Assembly: GCF_001517545.1 (NCBI RefSeq)
Contig: NZ_FBYA01000001.1
Location: 187,181-251,180, forward strand
Direction of reading: 5' to 3'
Length of the DNA stretch: 64,000 bases
DNA from: Limnohabitans sp. Rim47
GTDB taxonomy: Bacteria; Pseudomonadota; Gammaproteobacteria; Burkholderiales; Burkholderiaceae_C
Part shown: one piece after another, positions 1 to 8,798 of the stretch
How the letters are laid out: each line of letters opens with the position of its first letter
How positions within the stretch are numbered: position 1 is the first letter of the stretch
Position numbers and translations under genes: made by a program
Notes under the pieces: model-generated
Database searches by the model: none
Told to the model about the DNA's origin: nothing
The model's input: the letters and a program-made list of their open reading frames with translations, nothing else

Positions 1-1
1 G

Positions 2-1192
2 AAGAACTTTTCTGAGGCCGATGCTGTGGCCATCAAAGAGTTTGAAAAGGTCACCAATCACGACGTGAAGGCCGTGGAGTACTGGATCAAATCCAAGTTC
101 AAAGACCGCCCTGAGTTGGAGCATGTGGGCGAGTTTGTGCACTTTGCCTGCACCAGCGAAGACATCAACAACACCAGCCACGCTTTGCAAATCAAGGGTG
201 CCCGCGCCCAAGTGATCTTGCCCGGTCTGGACGGTTTGATCACCAAGCTGCGCGAGATGGCGCACACCTTTGCCGAGGTGCCCATGCTCAGCCGCACCCA
301 CGGCCAGACCGCCAGCCCCACCACCGTGGGCAAGGAAATGGCCAACGTGGTGATGCGTCTGAACGGTTGCCGCGAGAAGATCGCTGCCGTCAAGCTCATG
401 GGCAAGATGAATGGCGCTGTAGGCAACTACAACGCGCACCTGTCGGCTTGGCCCGATTTTGATTGGGAAGCCTTTGCCAAGCGCGTGGTCGAAACCCCCG
501 AGCTGAGCGAAACCCAAAGCAGCCAATGGGGCTTGGGCCTGACCTTTCAGCCCTACAGCATTCAAATCGAGCCGCACGACTACATGGCCGAGTTGTTCGA
601 TGCCGTGGCGCGCACCAACACCATCTTGATCGATTTGTCGCGCGACATCTGGGGTTATGTGAGCCTGGGTTATTTCAAGCAGCGCTTGAAGGCCGGTGAG
701 ATCGGTTCGTCCACCATGCCGCACAAAGTCAACCCGATCGACTTTGAAAACGCCGAAGGCAATCTGGGCCTGGCCAATGCCGTGCTCAAGCACCTGAGCG
801 AAAAATTGCCCATCAGCCGCTGGCAGCGTGACCTGACCGATTCGACCGTGCTGCGCAACATGGGCGTGGGCCTGGGCTACACCGCGCTGGCCTATGCCTC
901 GCTGATGACCGGTTTGAACAAGTTGGAGTTGAACGAAGAAGCGCTGGCCGCTGACTTGGACGCCGCTTGGGAAGTGCTGGCCGAGCCCATTCAAACCGTG
1001 ATGCGCCGCTATGGCGTGCAAGGCGCTTACGAAAAGCTCAAGGAAGTCACGCGAGGCAAGACCGTCACCGCCGCCGATTTGCATGGTCTGATTCAGGGCC
1101 TGGAGATCCCGCAAGCCGACAAGGACCGTCTGCTGGCCATGACGCCGGGCAGCTACATCGGTAAGGCCGCTGAGCTGGCCCGCCGGGTCTGA
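2..1192 (+). CDS. purB: Adenylosuccinate lyase, 5'-truncated by the window edge
   Basis: The frame is open from base 2, so the start lies upstream of the window; compared with the E. coli enzyme about 75 N-terminal residues are missing. The enzyme acts twice in purine synthesis, splitting fumarate from SAICAR and from adenylosuccinate. The fumarase/ASL signature GSSTMPHKVNPIDFENAEGN is visible, with the upstream motifs TNHDVKAVEYW, HFACTSEDINN and LSRTHGQ that carry active-site residues. It is a close homologue of the E. coli-type PurB (ending near TPGSYIG). The stop is TGA at 1190-1192, 9 bp before yaeQ on the same strand, so the two may be co-transcribed. Identification is very secure; only the start is unseen. 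Confidence 0.97.
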   Translation, partial: KNFSEADAVAIKEFEKVTNHDVKAVEYWIKSKFKDRPELEHVGEFVHFACTSEDINNTSHALQIKGARAQVILPGLDGLITKLREMAHTFAEVPMLSRTHGQTASPTTVGKEMANVVMRLNGCREKIAAVKLMGKMNGAVGNYNAHLSAWPDFDWEAFAKRVVETPELSETQSSQWGLGLTFQPYSIQIEPHDYMAELFDAVARTNTILIDLSRDIWGYVSLGYFKQRLKAGEIGSSTMPHKVNPIDFENAEGNLGLANAVLKHLSEKLPISRWQRDLTDSTVLRNMGVGLGYTALAYASLMTGLNKLELNEEALAADLDAAWEVLAEPIQTVMRRYGVQGAYEKLKEVTRGKTVTAADLHGLIQGLEIPQADKDRLLAMTPGSYIGKAAELARRV

Positions 1193-1201
1193 TGGGTTCA
1201 C

Positions 1202-1762
1202 ATGGCCCTCAAATCCACCATCTACAAAGCCAACTTGTCGATCGCTGACATCGATCACAGCTGTTACGAAGACCACCAACTCACCTTGGCCCGCCACCCC
1301 AGCGAGACCGACGAGCGCATGATGATCCGCCTGCTGGCGCTGGCCATCAACGCCTACAAATTGCAGGCGGTGTGCAAGGGCGATGGCAAGCTGGCCTTTG
1401 GCGCGGGCCTGTCTGATCCGGACGACCCGGATTGCAGCTTGCGCGACTTCACGGGCCGCACGCGCGTGTGGATCGAAGTCGGCCAGCCCGAAGACAAGCC
1501 CATCATGAAAGCCTGCCAAAAGGCCGATGAAGTGCTGTTGTATTGCTTCAACCACGCGGCTGAAGTCTGGTGGAAGGGCATCGAGACCAAGCTCACTCGC
1601 TTGGACAAGCTGCAAGTTTGGCGTGTGCCGACCGAGGGCTCACAAGAGCTGGCCAAACTGGCCGAGCGCAGCATGCAATTGCAAGCCACGGTGCAAGAAG
1701 GTTCTGTCACCTTCAGCAGCGACAAAGGCAGCGTGCACATTGAGTTGATTCGCTGGAAGTAA
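1202..1762 (+). CDS. yaeQ: YaeQ family protein
   Basis: The 186-residue protein matches the YaeQ family along its length: the N-terminus ALKSTIYKANLSIADIDHS and the block HPSETDERMMIRLLALAINA are typical, and the length is that of the family (about 180). YaeQ proteins have a PD-(D/E)XK nuclease-like fold. E. coli YaeQ was once linked to suppression of an rfaH defect, but the role is not settled. The ATG lies 9 bp after the purB stop, which suggests read-through from purB. Nothing looks unusual in length or composition. Family call secure, function unknown. Confidence 0.93.
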   Translation: MALKSTIYKANLSIADIDHSCYEDHQLTLARHPSETDERMMIRLLALAINAYKLQAVCKGDGKLAFGAGLSDPDDPDCSLRDFTGRTRVWIEVGQPEDKPIMKACQKADEVLLYCFNHAAEVWWKGIETKLTRLDKLQVWRVPTEGSQELAKLAERSMQLQATVQEGSVTFSSDKGSVHIELIRWK

Positions 1763-1768
1763 AACCGG

Positions 1769-1787
1769 CCGCGTGCTGGCCACGCGG
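1769..1787. terminator. GC-rich hairpin between convergent genes
   Basis: CCGCGTG, 5-nt loop, CACGCGG lies just after the yaeQ stop; a second small stem (GTCGA-GGTT-TCGAC, 1820-1833) follows before the convergent gene. Neither is followed by a clear T tract, so termination is only probable. Confidence 0.4.
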
Positions 1788-1833
1788 TCCATGCGGGTGC
1801 TGTGCCTTGGCCAGTACGAGTCGAGGTTTCGAC

Positions 1834-2289
1834 CTACAAATCCAGCTTGGTTTGTGCCTCTGCGGCTGCCTTGGCCCATTGCCGTTCTTCGGCAGCCCGC
1901 TCGGCATATCTGTTGAAGCGCCACGAGGTGCCATCGGCTGTGATGCGCTGCCAGATGCCGCGTTTCTCACCGGGTGTCATTTCTATCCACAACTGCACTT
2001 CTTCAAAACTGCGGCCACAGCCTTTGCAGGTTTCGTCGCCCTGGCTGGTTGAGCAAATGGCGATGCAAGGCGTGTCGGGTGTGGTGATGTACCAGTCTTG
2101 CCAGGCTTCGGCCGCCGCTAACGGCAGCGTGAATTCATCCGCCAGCTCGTGCTTGTAATAGACCATCAGCGCATACACCTCGGCCAAGGCACGCAGCTCG
2201 CGCGGCAACGAAACCCCATCGGGCGAGGGGTTCTTGACGCGCCAGTGGTTGATGGCGGCTTCGATGTCGGTGATGTGGATTCCGGCCAT
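1834..2289 (-). CDS. DUF3717-DUF1289 two-domain protein
   Basis: A 151-residue protein. Residues about 1-70 (start MAGIHITDIEAAINHWR) match the DUF3717 pattern of Burkholderiales. Residues about 75-125 carry the DUF1289 cysteine pattern CIAIC..., then CKGCGRSFEE, followed by W...M...EKR. The cysteines suggest a small metal site, perhaps zinc or Fe-S, which is an inference. The C-terminus is Ala/Gln-rich and probably helical. The gene is convergent with yaeQ and divergent from the terC leader. I know of no assigned function for either domain. The domain call is good; the role is unknown. Confidence 0.82.
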   Translation of the reverse strand: MAGIHITDIEAAINHWRVKNPSPDGVSLPRELRALAEVYALMVYYKHELADEFTLPLAAAEAWQDWYITTPDTPCIAICSTSQGDETCKGCGRSFEEVQLWIEMTPGEKRGIWQRITADGTSWRFNRYAERAAEERQWAKAAAEAQTKLDL

Positions 2290-2396
2290 GGTGTGTGTGG
2301 AGCAGGACGGCGATCATAGCGCCTTCACGGTCACCAAAAGGGCATGAAACGAACATTCAATGCCCCCAAACTTTTCAGGGTGAAACCAAAACAAGG

Positions 2397-2570
2397 TTTA
2401 ATCCGGGCCTGAAGGGGAGTAGCTCCCTGTCGCCGAGGTCTGCAAATGGACCCGGTTTTGATAAGCCGTCAATACGTTGCGCAAGCTTCCGGTTTATCAG
2501 GCACAAGCCACGCTTGTTGCTGAGCAAGACCTTCGATCCAAGCCTGTCAAGGGGCGGGTTGATCTTGCTG
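2397..2570 (+). promoter_or_regulatory. yybP-ykoY manganese riboswitch in the terC leader
   Basis: The hallmark GGGGAGTAGC is at 2414-2423. It is followed at 2466-2477 by the CGTCAATACG-type internal loop and at 2528-2550 by GACCTTCGATCCAAGCC, in the order and spacing of the yybP-ykoY class. This class binds Mn2+ and commonly precedes TerC/MntP genes, and the gene 80 nt downstream is TerC-family. A weak -10 (TTTAAT, 2397-2402) would start the RNA at about 2409, just before the aptamer. Downstream, GGTTC (2617-2621) can pair with GAACC (2631-2635) directly next to the Shine-Dalgarno GGAG (2636-2639), a possible expression platform. Exact ends are estimates. Confidence 0.85.
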
Positions 2571-2645
2571 CGTACGGCACTTTTGCTGTTTGCACACTTC
2601 CCACTTATCTCGAGCAGGTTCACGACATTCGAACCGGAGTTTCTC

Positions 2646-3329
2646 ATGGAATTTTTATCTGCACCCTGGTGGTCGGCATTGCTGGCCATTATTTTGATTG
2701 ATTTGGTGTTGGCGGGCGACAACGCCATCGTCATTGCCCTGGCCGCGCGCAGCCTGCCTGCCGACCTGCAAAAGAAAGCCATTTTTTGGGGCACCGTGGG
2801 GGCCATTGCCGTGCGCGGCGTGATGACCATTGGCGTGGTCTGGCTCTTGCAAATTCCCGGCCTCATGCTGGCCGGTGGTTTGGGCTTGTTGTGGGTGGCT
2901 TACAAATTGTTGGCCGACACGGGCCATGACGATGACCACGGCCCTGTCGCCAGTACTTTCTGGGGTGCCATGAAAACCATCGTGGTGGCCGATGCGCTGA
3001 TGGGCGTGGACAACGTGTTGGGCGTGGCCGGTGCCGCACACGGTGCGTGGGATCTGGTGATCATTGGTTTGTTGATCAGCGTGCCGATTGTGGTGTTTGG
3101 CAGCTCTGTGGTGCTCAAGCTGGTGGAGCGGTTTCCGATCATCATTCAGTTGGGTGCCGCCGTGCTGGCTTTCACCGCTGCCAAGATGGTGGTGACTGAG
3201 CCTTTGCTCGACAGCTTCTTTGACGCACCTTCGCAGGCCGTTTGGCGCTGGGCCACTTATGTCGTGTCTGTTGTGGCGGTCTTGGGTGCGGGTTGGCTGA
3301 CCAGTCGAAAGGCGACCACCAACGCTTGA
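2646..3329 (+). CDS. TerC family integral membrane protein (riboswitch-controlled)
   Basis: A 227-residue polytopic membrane protein of the TerC/YjbE/YkoY type, with roughly seven hydrophobic segments. The TerC motifs DLVLAGDNAIVIALAARSLP (residues about 19-38) and DALMGVDNVLGVAGAAHG (about 118-135) carry the paired acidic GDN/VDN residues of the transmembrane core. Alx/MeeY-type relatives export Mn2+, often to supply metal for exported enzymes. The frame stays open upstream to 2295, but ATG 2646 is chosen because GGAG sits 6 nt before it, the membrane segment starts there, and the upstream part is the riboswitch. Manganese efflux is the likely role, inferred from the leader and family. A paralogue lies at 9403-10089. 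Confidence 0.9.
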   Translation: MEFLSAPWWSALLAIILIDLVLAGDNAIVIALAARSLPADLQKKAIFWGTVGAIAVRGVMTIGVVWLLQIPGLMLAGGLGLLWVAYKLLADTGHDDDHGPVASTFWGAMKTIVVADALMGVDNVLGVAGAAHGAWDLVIIGLLISVPIVVFGSSVVLKLVERFPIIIQLGAAVLAFTAAKMVVTEPLLDSFFDAPSQAVWRWATYVVSVVAVLGAGWLTSRKATTNA

Positions 3330-3333
3330 CGGG

Positions 3334-4863
3334 TCAGCGCTCGGTCTGTGACTCTCGCACCAGCGCTTGCACCTGCCGCAGCCGGGTGTCCACAATCGAG
3401 GCTTCGATGTGGTCACCGGCTTGCAAGCGGTTGCTTTTGGCCCACTCTTGTGCGGCCCTGAAACGGTCAACCGCACCGGTCCAGTCCATTCGGGCCATTT
3501 GGGCTTCGCCCTCGGCACGCAGCGCAGGCAGGGTTTGGCCTTGCAGTGCCAACATGCGGCTCAGGGTGTTCCAGGCTTGCGCATCGTGAGGCGCTTGTGT
3601 GACTTGCTCGCGCAATTGTTGCGTGATGCTGTTGCGTGCCGGGTGCGTTGGCAGCCGCAGCAAAGCCTCGGCTGTGGCCATCAATTCCGGGCGTTGCAGC
3701 GGCTTGTTGTTGTTCAAGGTGTCCAGCACTTGCAAGGCGTGGTCAAACCGTTCTTGCTTGGCCGCCACCTCGGCTTGAAGCAAAGTCACCAGACGCTTGG
3801 CCTCAGGTGTGCTGGCTGCCAACGCGGACAGAGCTTGCAACTGACGTTCGGCGGAGGCCGTGTCTCTGAGCTGCAGGTGCGCCAGTGTGGCGGCGTACAA
3901 AGCCCCGGCTTTTTGAGCCGGTGTGGCCTGTGCCGAAGTGGCCTTGCTGTCTTGTGTCCAAGCCCTCAAGGCCTCCACACTGTTTTGCGACATCACCTTG
4001 GCACGGGCGGCCAGCATAGCTTGCACCAAGTCCGCTGGCACACGCGAAGTGCTGCTGCTCAGCTGCAGGCGCGCCTGCATGTCGGCGATGCGCTCGGTGG
4101 TCAAGGGGTGGCTGCGCAGGTAGGGAAAAGCGCCGTTGTCGTTCACGCCTGCGGCTTGTTGCAGCTTGGCGAACATGCCTACAAAGCCTTGTGGGTCATA
4201 ACCGGCGTCGGTCAGTACCCCATAGCCCACCCGGTCGGCTTCACGCTCCATGTCGCGTGAATAGCTCAGCTGCGACTGGATTGCCGCTGCTTGCCCGCCC
4301 ACGATCAGGCCTTGTGCGGCTTGGGGGTTCTTGCTGATGGCCAGCGCCCCCAGAATCATCGAGCCAATGACCAAGGGCGTCATCTTGCCTTGCTCGTCCA
4401 TCGACCGTGCAATGTGACGTTGCGTGACATGGCTCAACTCGTGCGCCAGCACCGAAGCCAGTTCGTCGTTAGAGCCGACCACCGCGATCAAGCCCAAATG
4501 CACACCCAGATAGCCGCCGGGCAAGGCAAACGCGTTCACCGACCGATCACGGCCCAGCAAAATGCGCCAGGCAAAACGCGCCTGCAAATCGGGCGACAGC
4601 TCGCCACGGGCCGCAGCCGCTTTGACCAACGGTGCCCACAGCCGCTGAATGTACTCATCCAGAACCGGGTCTTCCAGATAATCCGGGTCGCGGTACAGCT
4701 CGCGTGCAATGCGGTCACCCAATTTGCGCTCGGCGCTGAGTGAAATGCCTTCGCTGTTACCCAAGGACGGCAAAGCGTTGGTCTGGGTCCAGCCAGGTTG
4801 CAAGCCCAAGGTCCCCAACAGCAAGACCAGCATCAGTTTGGAAGGGCGGAAGGTGTTTTTCAA
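3334..4863 (-). CDS. bepA: BepA-like periplasmic M48 metalloprotease with TPR tail
   Basis: A 509-residue exported protein with a signal peptide at residues 1-26 (hydrophobic MLVLLLGTLGL). The zinc motif HELSH is at 141-145 and the third ligand lies in READ near 208. The remaining 200 residues or so are Ala-rich helices with TPR character. BepA/YfgC works at the outer membrane, helping LptD mature and degrading stalled outer-membrane proteins; lptD and surA lie 50 kb away in this window. The stop is 4 bp from the convergent terC stop, and the gene is divergent from moaC. Length is close to E. coli BepA (487). Confident family call. Confidence 0.9.
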   Translation of the reverse strand: MKNTFRPSKLMLVLLLGTLGLQPGWTQTNALPSLGNSEGISLSAERKLGDRIARELYRDPDYLEDPVLDEYIQRLWAPLVKAAAARGELSPDLQARFAWRILLGRDRSVNAFALPGGYLGVHLGLIAVVGSNDELASVLAHELSHVTQRHIARSMDEQGKMTPLVIGSMILGALAISKNPQAAQGLIVGGQAAAIQSQLSYSRDMEREADRVGYGVLTDAGYDPQGFVGMFAKLQQAAGVNDNGAFPYLRSHPLTTERIADMQARLQLSSSTSRVPADLVQAMLAARAKVMSQNSVEALRAWTQDSKATSAQATPAQKAGALYAATLAHLQLRDTASAERQLQALSALAASTPEAKRLVTLLQAEVAAKQERFDHALQVLDTLNNNKPLQRPELMATAEALLRLPTHPARNSITQQLREQVTQAPHDAQAWNTLSRMLALQGQTLPALRAEGEAQMARMDWTGAVDRFRAAQEWAKSNRLQAGDHIEASIVDTRLRQVQALVRESQTER

Positions 4864-4954
4864 GGTGATCGACGTCCGTGGATTGACCGGTTGGTGGCCG
4901 TATGATGCGCCATTCTTGTCAACCTTTTGTAAATGGTTTTAACCCATCTCAGCC

Positions 4955-5446
4955 ATGACCCACTCTAGCGATGTCTTGACCCATTTTGACGCCCAAGGCC
5001 AGGCCCACATGGTGGACGTGGGCAGCAAATCCAGCACGCGCCGCATCGCGGTGGCCACCGGCCGCATCGAGATGCTGCCCGCCACGCTGGCGCTGATCCA
5101 ATCGGGCACCGCCAAGAAAGGTGACGTGCTGGGCATCGCCCGCATCGCCGGCATCCAGGGCGCCAAGAAAACCAGCGACCTCATTCCTCTGTGCCACCCG
5201 ATCGGCTTGACCCGTGTGGCGGTCGAGTTTGAGGTGCTGACCGCAGATAACGCGGTGGTCTGCACCGCCACGGCCGAAACCATCGGCCAAACCGGCGTCG
5301 AAATGGAAGCTCTGACCGCTGTGCAAGTGGCTTTGCTCACCATTTACGACATGTGCAAAGCCGTGGACCGGGGCATGACCATCAACGGAGTGACCTTGCT
5401 GGAAAAGCACGGGGGCAAGTCGGGGAGTTTTGTGGCTGACCGATGA
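4955..5446 (+). CDS. moaC: Cyclic pyranopterin monophosphate synthase
   Basis: This 163-residue enzyme converts the MoaA product 3',8-cyclo-7,8-dihydro-GTP to cyclic pyranopterin phosphate in molybdenum cofactor synthesis. The family signatures MVDVGSK, KKGDVLGIARIAGIQGAKK, LIPLCHPI, GVEMEALTAVQVALLTIYDM and KAVDRGM are all present, including the catalytic Asp/Lys/His region, and the length equals E. coli MoaC (161). It stands alone here, divergent from bepA, without other moa genes. Demand for molybdenum cofactor in this genome is shown by the CO-dehydrogenase-type genes at the right edge. Confidence 0.97.
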   Translation: MTHSSDVLTHFDAQGQAHMVDVGSKSSTRRIAVATGRIEMLPATLALIQSGTAKKGDVLGIARIAGIQGAKKTSDLIPLCHPIGLTRVAVEFEVLTADNAVVCTATAETIGQTGVEMEALTAVQVALLTIYDMCKAVDRGMTINGVTLLEKHGGKSGSFVADR

Positions 5447-5503
5447 ACTTGGCTAAACCCATGACGTGGAGCGGTCGCTTTAGCGGGTGTGTGCCGGCCG
5501 GGG

Positions 5504-6223
5504 TCAGTAGCCTCGCGCTTGCACTCGTCTCTTCCACACTTCCCATGGGCGTCCCAGATGCTCGTCGTTCATGTCCGACGTTGACTGGGCTTCTTCAGGT
5601 GTGAGGTAGTTGATCTCCCCCAAGCGCATGGCCTCACTTTGCAGGCGAGCGTTGCTTTCGGTGTAAATCGCGCGAAATACCACCTGCTGAATAGAAAACC
5701 CCACCACCACATTGCCGTGCCCCCGAAGCAGGGCTACGGCAGAGTTGCCTAGATCCCGCGCCAACGCCTGGCCCAGAGCCTGGTTGCGGATCAGCAAGTC
5801 ACTGTTCTCACCCGCCGCATGTCGGATCTCAAACACCGGCACCTGTGCGCCAAGAAAACCGCTCATATGACAGATTGGCCGCAGGCGCGTACCCGTCACA
5901 CCAAAAGGAATGACCGCAGGTGAGTGACTGTGAATGACTGCCATCACATCAGGCCGACAGCGGTAAATTTCACTGTGGATAAAACGTTCAACATAGGTCT
6001 TACGGCCCTGATCGTCATGAACGTTGCCGTCCAGGTCACAGGTCAAAATATCATCCGAAGTCACCAAGCCCGGAGCCATGCTGCGAGCGATCAAAAATCG
6101 TCCAGGGTCGCGGTCGTTGCGCACACTGATGTGTCCAAAGCCGTCAAGCACGCCTTCGTTGACGAGAATGTGGTTGGCGATGACGAGGTCGTCGATCACA
6201 GATGGATTGGCGTTAAGGTTCAT
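5504..6223 (-). CDS. Class II aldolase/adducin family protein
   Basis: A 239-residue protein with the class II aldolase fold. The zinc-binding HSHSPAVIPFG (about residues 98-108) and the later RGHGNVVVG supply His ligands, and GFGHISVRN (28-36) is the typical phosphate/substrate loop region. Relatives include fuculose-phosphate aldolase, and non-phosphorylated decarboxylase-like members common in Burkholderiales catabolic clusters. The substrate cannot be read from the sequence. The gene is divergent from a Bug-type receptor gene, with 95 bp between the starts, so the pair may handle an exogenous hydroxy- or keto-acid; that is an inference from context. Confidence 0.85.
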   Translation of the reverse strand: MNLNANPSVIDDLVIANHILVNEGVLDGFGHISVRNDRDPGRFLIARSMAPGLVTSDDILTCDLDGNVHDDQGRKTYVERFIHSEIYRCRPDVMAVIHSHSPAVIPFGVTGTRLRPICHMSGFLGAQVPVFEIRHAAGENSDLLIRNQALGQALARDLGNSAVALLRGHGNVVVGFSIQQVVFRAIYTESNARLQSEAMRLGEINYLTPEEAQSTSDMNDEHLGRPWEVWKRRVQARGY

Positions 6224-6270
6224 TTCATGTCTCCCGTCGTCTCAGTGTTTTCTTGAATTGCATTTATTTT

Positions 6271-6289
6271 GGAAATGATTATCGTCATA
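6271..6289. promoter_or_regulatory. Fur-box-like sequence in a divergent promoter region
   Basis: GGAAATGATTATCGTCATA matches the E. coli Fur consensus at 13 of 19 positions by eye, centred on ATGATTATC. It lies 30 bp before the Bug receptor gene and 48 bp from the divergent aldolase start. By-eye match only; iron control of either gene is not established. Confidence 0.3.
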
Positions 6290-6318
6290 AAAGAAATTTC
6301 AGCAAAAAGAGGAAAATC

Positions 6319-7287
6319 ATGAAACCACGGCCACATACCTTCGCCAGCTTGGCACTTGGGATGATTTTGTCATTGCAAGCCATGGCGCAAAGTTTTCCGC
6401 AAAGGCCTATCCAGCTGGTCGTGCCTGTCTCGGCGGGTGGAGGCACCGATGTGATGGCTAGGGCTGTCGGCCAAAAGGTGGGCGAGTTGCTGGGGCAGTC
6501 CGTTGTGGTGGAGAACAAAACGGGGGCGGGCGGCAATATCGGTGTCGAGTACGTGGCCAGGGCCAAGGCCGACGGTTACACCCTGCTGTTTTCTCCTAGC
6601 ACCATCGCCACCAATGTGGCCGTTTATCGCAAGCTACCGTATGACTTGCTTAAGGATTTTCAGACCGTTGCCCTGGTTGGGCAGACCGATGTAGTGCTGG
6701 TGGTCAACGCTTCAATCAAGGTCAACACACTTAAGGATTTTGTAGAGCTTGCGCGCAGCAAGCAGGGGGCTCTTAACTACGGTTCGGCAGGCATGGGCAG
6801 CTCTCAGCACCTGACGGCAGAGTACTTCAACCAGTTGGCTGGAACCAGCGCCAACCACGTTCCCTATAAGGGCCAGTCGCAAGCCATGAATGATCTGGTC
6901 GGTGGCCAATTGGATTACATGTTCAGCCCTTTGCAAAATGCCCTGCCCTTCATCAAGCAGGGCCGTATACGTGCGGTAGCTTTGGCTGCTAAACAGCGGC
7001 ACCGCGATTTGCTTCAGGTGCCCACCTTGGGTGAGTCGGGCTATCCGGGCGCCGAGGTTTCGAATTGGTTTGCGCTCTACGCTCCAGCAGCAACACCTTC
7101 GACGGTGGTCAAGCCCTTGCATGCCGCTTTTACCAAAGTTTTAAAACAGCCAGAAATGAAAGACAAGCTAGAAGGGATGGGGTTCGATATCGTTTACACC
7201 ACCCCTGACCAGGCCACCGACTTTATGCGCTCTGAATTGGTGCGTTGGTCACGTGTGGCTGCCCATGCCGGCATCAAGGCAGAGTGA
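6319..7287 (+). CDS. Bug/TctC-type tripartite tricarboxylate transporter receptor
   Basis: A 322-residue periplasmic solute receptor. The signal peptide covers residues about 1-24 (hydrophobic SLALGMILSLQAMA, cleavage near AQ-SFP), followed by the Bug-family signature YPxRPIxLVVP here as FPQRPIQLVVP, then GGGTDVMARAVG and NKTGAGGNIG. The family captures carboxylates such as citrate or aromatic acids for TctAB-type permeases. No TctA/TctB permease is next to it, which is common in Burkholderiales, where these receptors are greatly expanded. ATG 6319 is preferred over an in-frame upstream start because it begins the signal peptide and follows GAGGA. The ligand is unknown. Confidence 0.9.
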   Translation: MKPRPHTFASLALGMILSLQAMAQSFPQRPIQLVVPVSAGGGTDVMARAVGQKVGELLGQSVVVENKTGAGGNIGVEYVARAKADGYTLLFSPSTIATNVAVYRKLPYDLLKDFQTVALVGQTDVVLVVNASIKVNTLKDFVELARSKQGALNYGSAGMGSSQHLTAEYFNQLAGTSANHVPYKGQSQAMNDLVGGQLDYMFSPLQNALPFIKQGRIRAVALAAKQRHRDLLQVPTLGESGYPGAEVSNWFALYAPAATPSTVVKPLHAAFTKVLKQPEMKDKLEGMGFDIVYTTPDQATDFMRSELVRWSRVAAHAGIKAE

Positions 7288-7301
7288 ACGCCAGCACATC
7301 T

Positions 7302-8780
7302 TCAGCGTGTTGGCAGCGGCTCCGCCGGGAACGCCGCACGCCACCGGGCCGAGTGCAGGTCCACCAAATCCTGCCTGCCCAGCCTGTGTGCACTCAAAAT
7401 CAGTTGGCGCACCACCTGGGGTTCTGGTGAGTAGTGCAGCATCTCTTGGCTGGTGGCCAGCACCCAAGGCGCGTTTTCGGGGGTGATGCGGGTCATGGTC
7501 AGCTCGGCAAAAACGGCGGATCGTTTGAAAAACCAGCTGCTGTGCGCTGTACCCAGCGGATCGTCACGCCACACCGGCCAGCGCTGAGCGGCGGGCATGT
7601 AAATCTGCCTGGCGCGGGCATAGTCCGCGCCCACCAGAAAGACGATTGTCAGAATCAGGCCACCTGCCAGTTGCAAGCCGCGCGATGGCACCGCCTTGAA
7701 ACCCGATGCGGGGGCCAGCAACAACACCCCGCACAGCAACACGGCCATCTGGAAGGGGCCGTACCAAAGCGGAAATTCCAGCAAGCTGTGCAAGCCGATC
7801 ACGGCCAACACCGACCAAGCCAATTGGTGCGCGGGTACGCGACTCAACCAGGGGCGCGCCCAAGCCAAGGCGGCCAGCAAACCCAAGCCCAAAGCGATGG
7901 CCAAAGGCACACCCAAAGTCACCGCGAGGTGCAAAGGCAGGTTGTGGGCGTTGCCCAGAATTTCACAGAATCTTTTTTCGGGACCACCACCGTAGGCCGT
8001 GATGTAGTGGGCGTATTTGAGTTCGCCCCAACCCCAACCCGTCCAGGGTTGTTGGCTGATCAACGTCAGCACATTGGCCCACAGTACGCGTCGGCTGCTG
8101 CAACCTTCGTTGTGGCCCATGCGGGTCAAGGCGTCGATGACGTCTTGCCCCGACAACACGCTCAAGCCCCAAGGCAATGCCCAGTTGGCCAGCAGGTACA
8201 CCGCCAAGGCCCAAAAGGCCAGGCGTGGGGACAGTTTTGACGTTTGCAATCGGCTACGCCAGGCCCAGAAGATGATCAAGCCGCACACCAACAGCATGTG
8301 CAGCAAGCCTGTGCGCGATGTGGTGGCCGCGTTGCCAATGGCCAGCAACGCGAGCATCCACAGCGCATGCAGGGTTTTGAGCCCATAGGCCTGCCACCAC
8401 AGCAGGGCCAGAATGCCGATGCCCAGCAGCGTGGCGAGCTGATTGCGTTGGCGCAAATTGGCGTTGGCTTCGCCCAAGCCGGGCACATGCAGCCAGGCGC
8501 TGAAGGCTGACGCCGCACCGAAGTACTGGATCAGGCCCATCACGCTGCTGATCAATGCAGCGACAACCCATGCGCGTGCGATGTCCAGGGGCTGTATGCG
8601 TTGGCCCCACACCAACAGCAGGCCAATGCAGGCCCAGCTGACCAGCAACGGCACCGTATTGGCTTGCGGCGAAGGTGACCATGGCGCGATCCAAGGCAGA
8701 ACCATCCATGCGCCCATGAGCCAACTTGGAAGCGAAGTCGCTTTCCTGTCAGGGCTTGTGGGTGTTGGGCTCAACAACAT
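7302..8780 (-). CDS. O-antigen ligase/PglL-type membrane protein, probable pilin glycan ligase
   Basis: A 492-residue polytopic inner-membrane protein with about a dozen hydrophobic segments and a large periplasmic loop in the middle. That loop carries the Wzy/ligase-type segment GHNEGCSSRRVLWANVLTLI followed by WTGWGWGE and GNAHNLPLHLAVTLGVP, whose His is the typical key residue of O-antigen ligase / oligosaccharyltransferase proteins. The gene directly follows the type IV pilin gene on the same strand. In Pseudomonas the pilin O-glycosylase TfpO sits in the same place, and in other betaproteobacteria PglL-type ligases do. Glycan transfer to the pilin is inferred from this context. The ATG is 61 bp after the pilA stop, with a hairpin between. 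Confidence 0.8.
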   Translation of the reverse strand: MLLSPTPTSPDRKATSLPSWLMGAWMVLPWIAPWSPSPQANTVPLLVSWACIGLLLVWGQRIQPLDIARAWVVAALISSVMGLIQYFGAASAFSAWLHVPGLGEANANLRQRNQLATLLGIGILALLWWQAYGLKTLHALWMLALLAIGNAATTSRTGLLHMLLVCGLIIFWAWRSRLQTSKLSPRLAFWALAVYLLANWALPWGLSVLSGQDVIDALTRMGHNEGCSSRRVLWANVLTLISQQPWTGWGWGELKYAHYITAYGGGPEKRFCEILGNAHNLPLHLAVTLGVPLAIALGLGLLAALAWARPWLSRVPAHQLAWSVLAVIGLHSLLEFPLWYGPFQMAVLLCGVLLLAPASGFKAVPSRGLQLAGGLILTIVFLVGADYARARQIYMPAAQRWPVWRDDPLGTAHSSWFFKRSAVFAELTMTRITPENAPWVLATSQEMLHYSPEPQVVRQLILSAHRLGRQDLVDLHSARWRAAFPAEPLPTR

Positions 8781-8798
8781 GCGGTTATCACCATGAAA

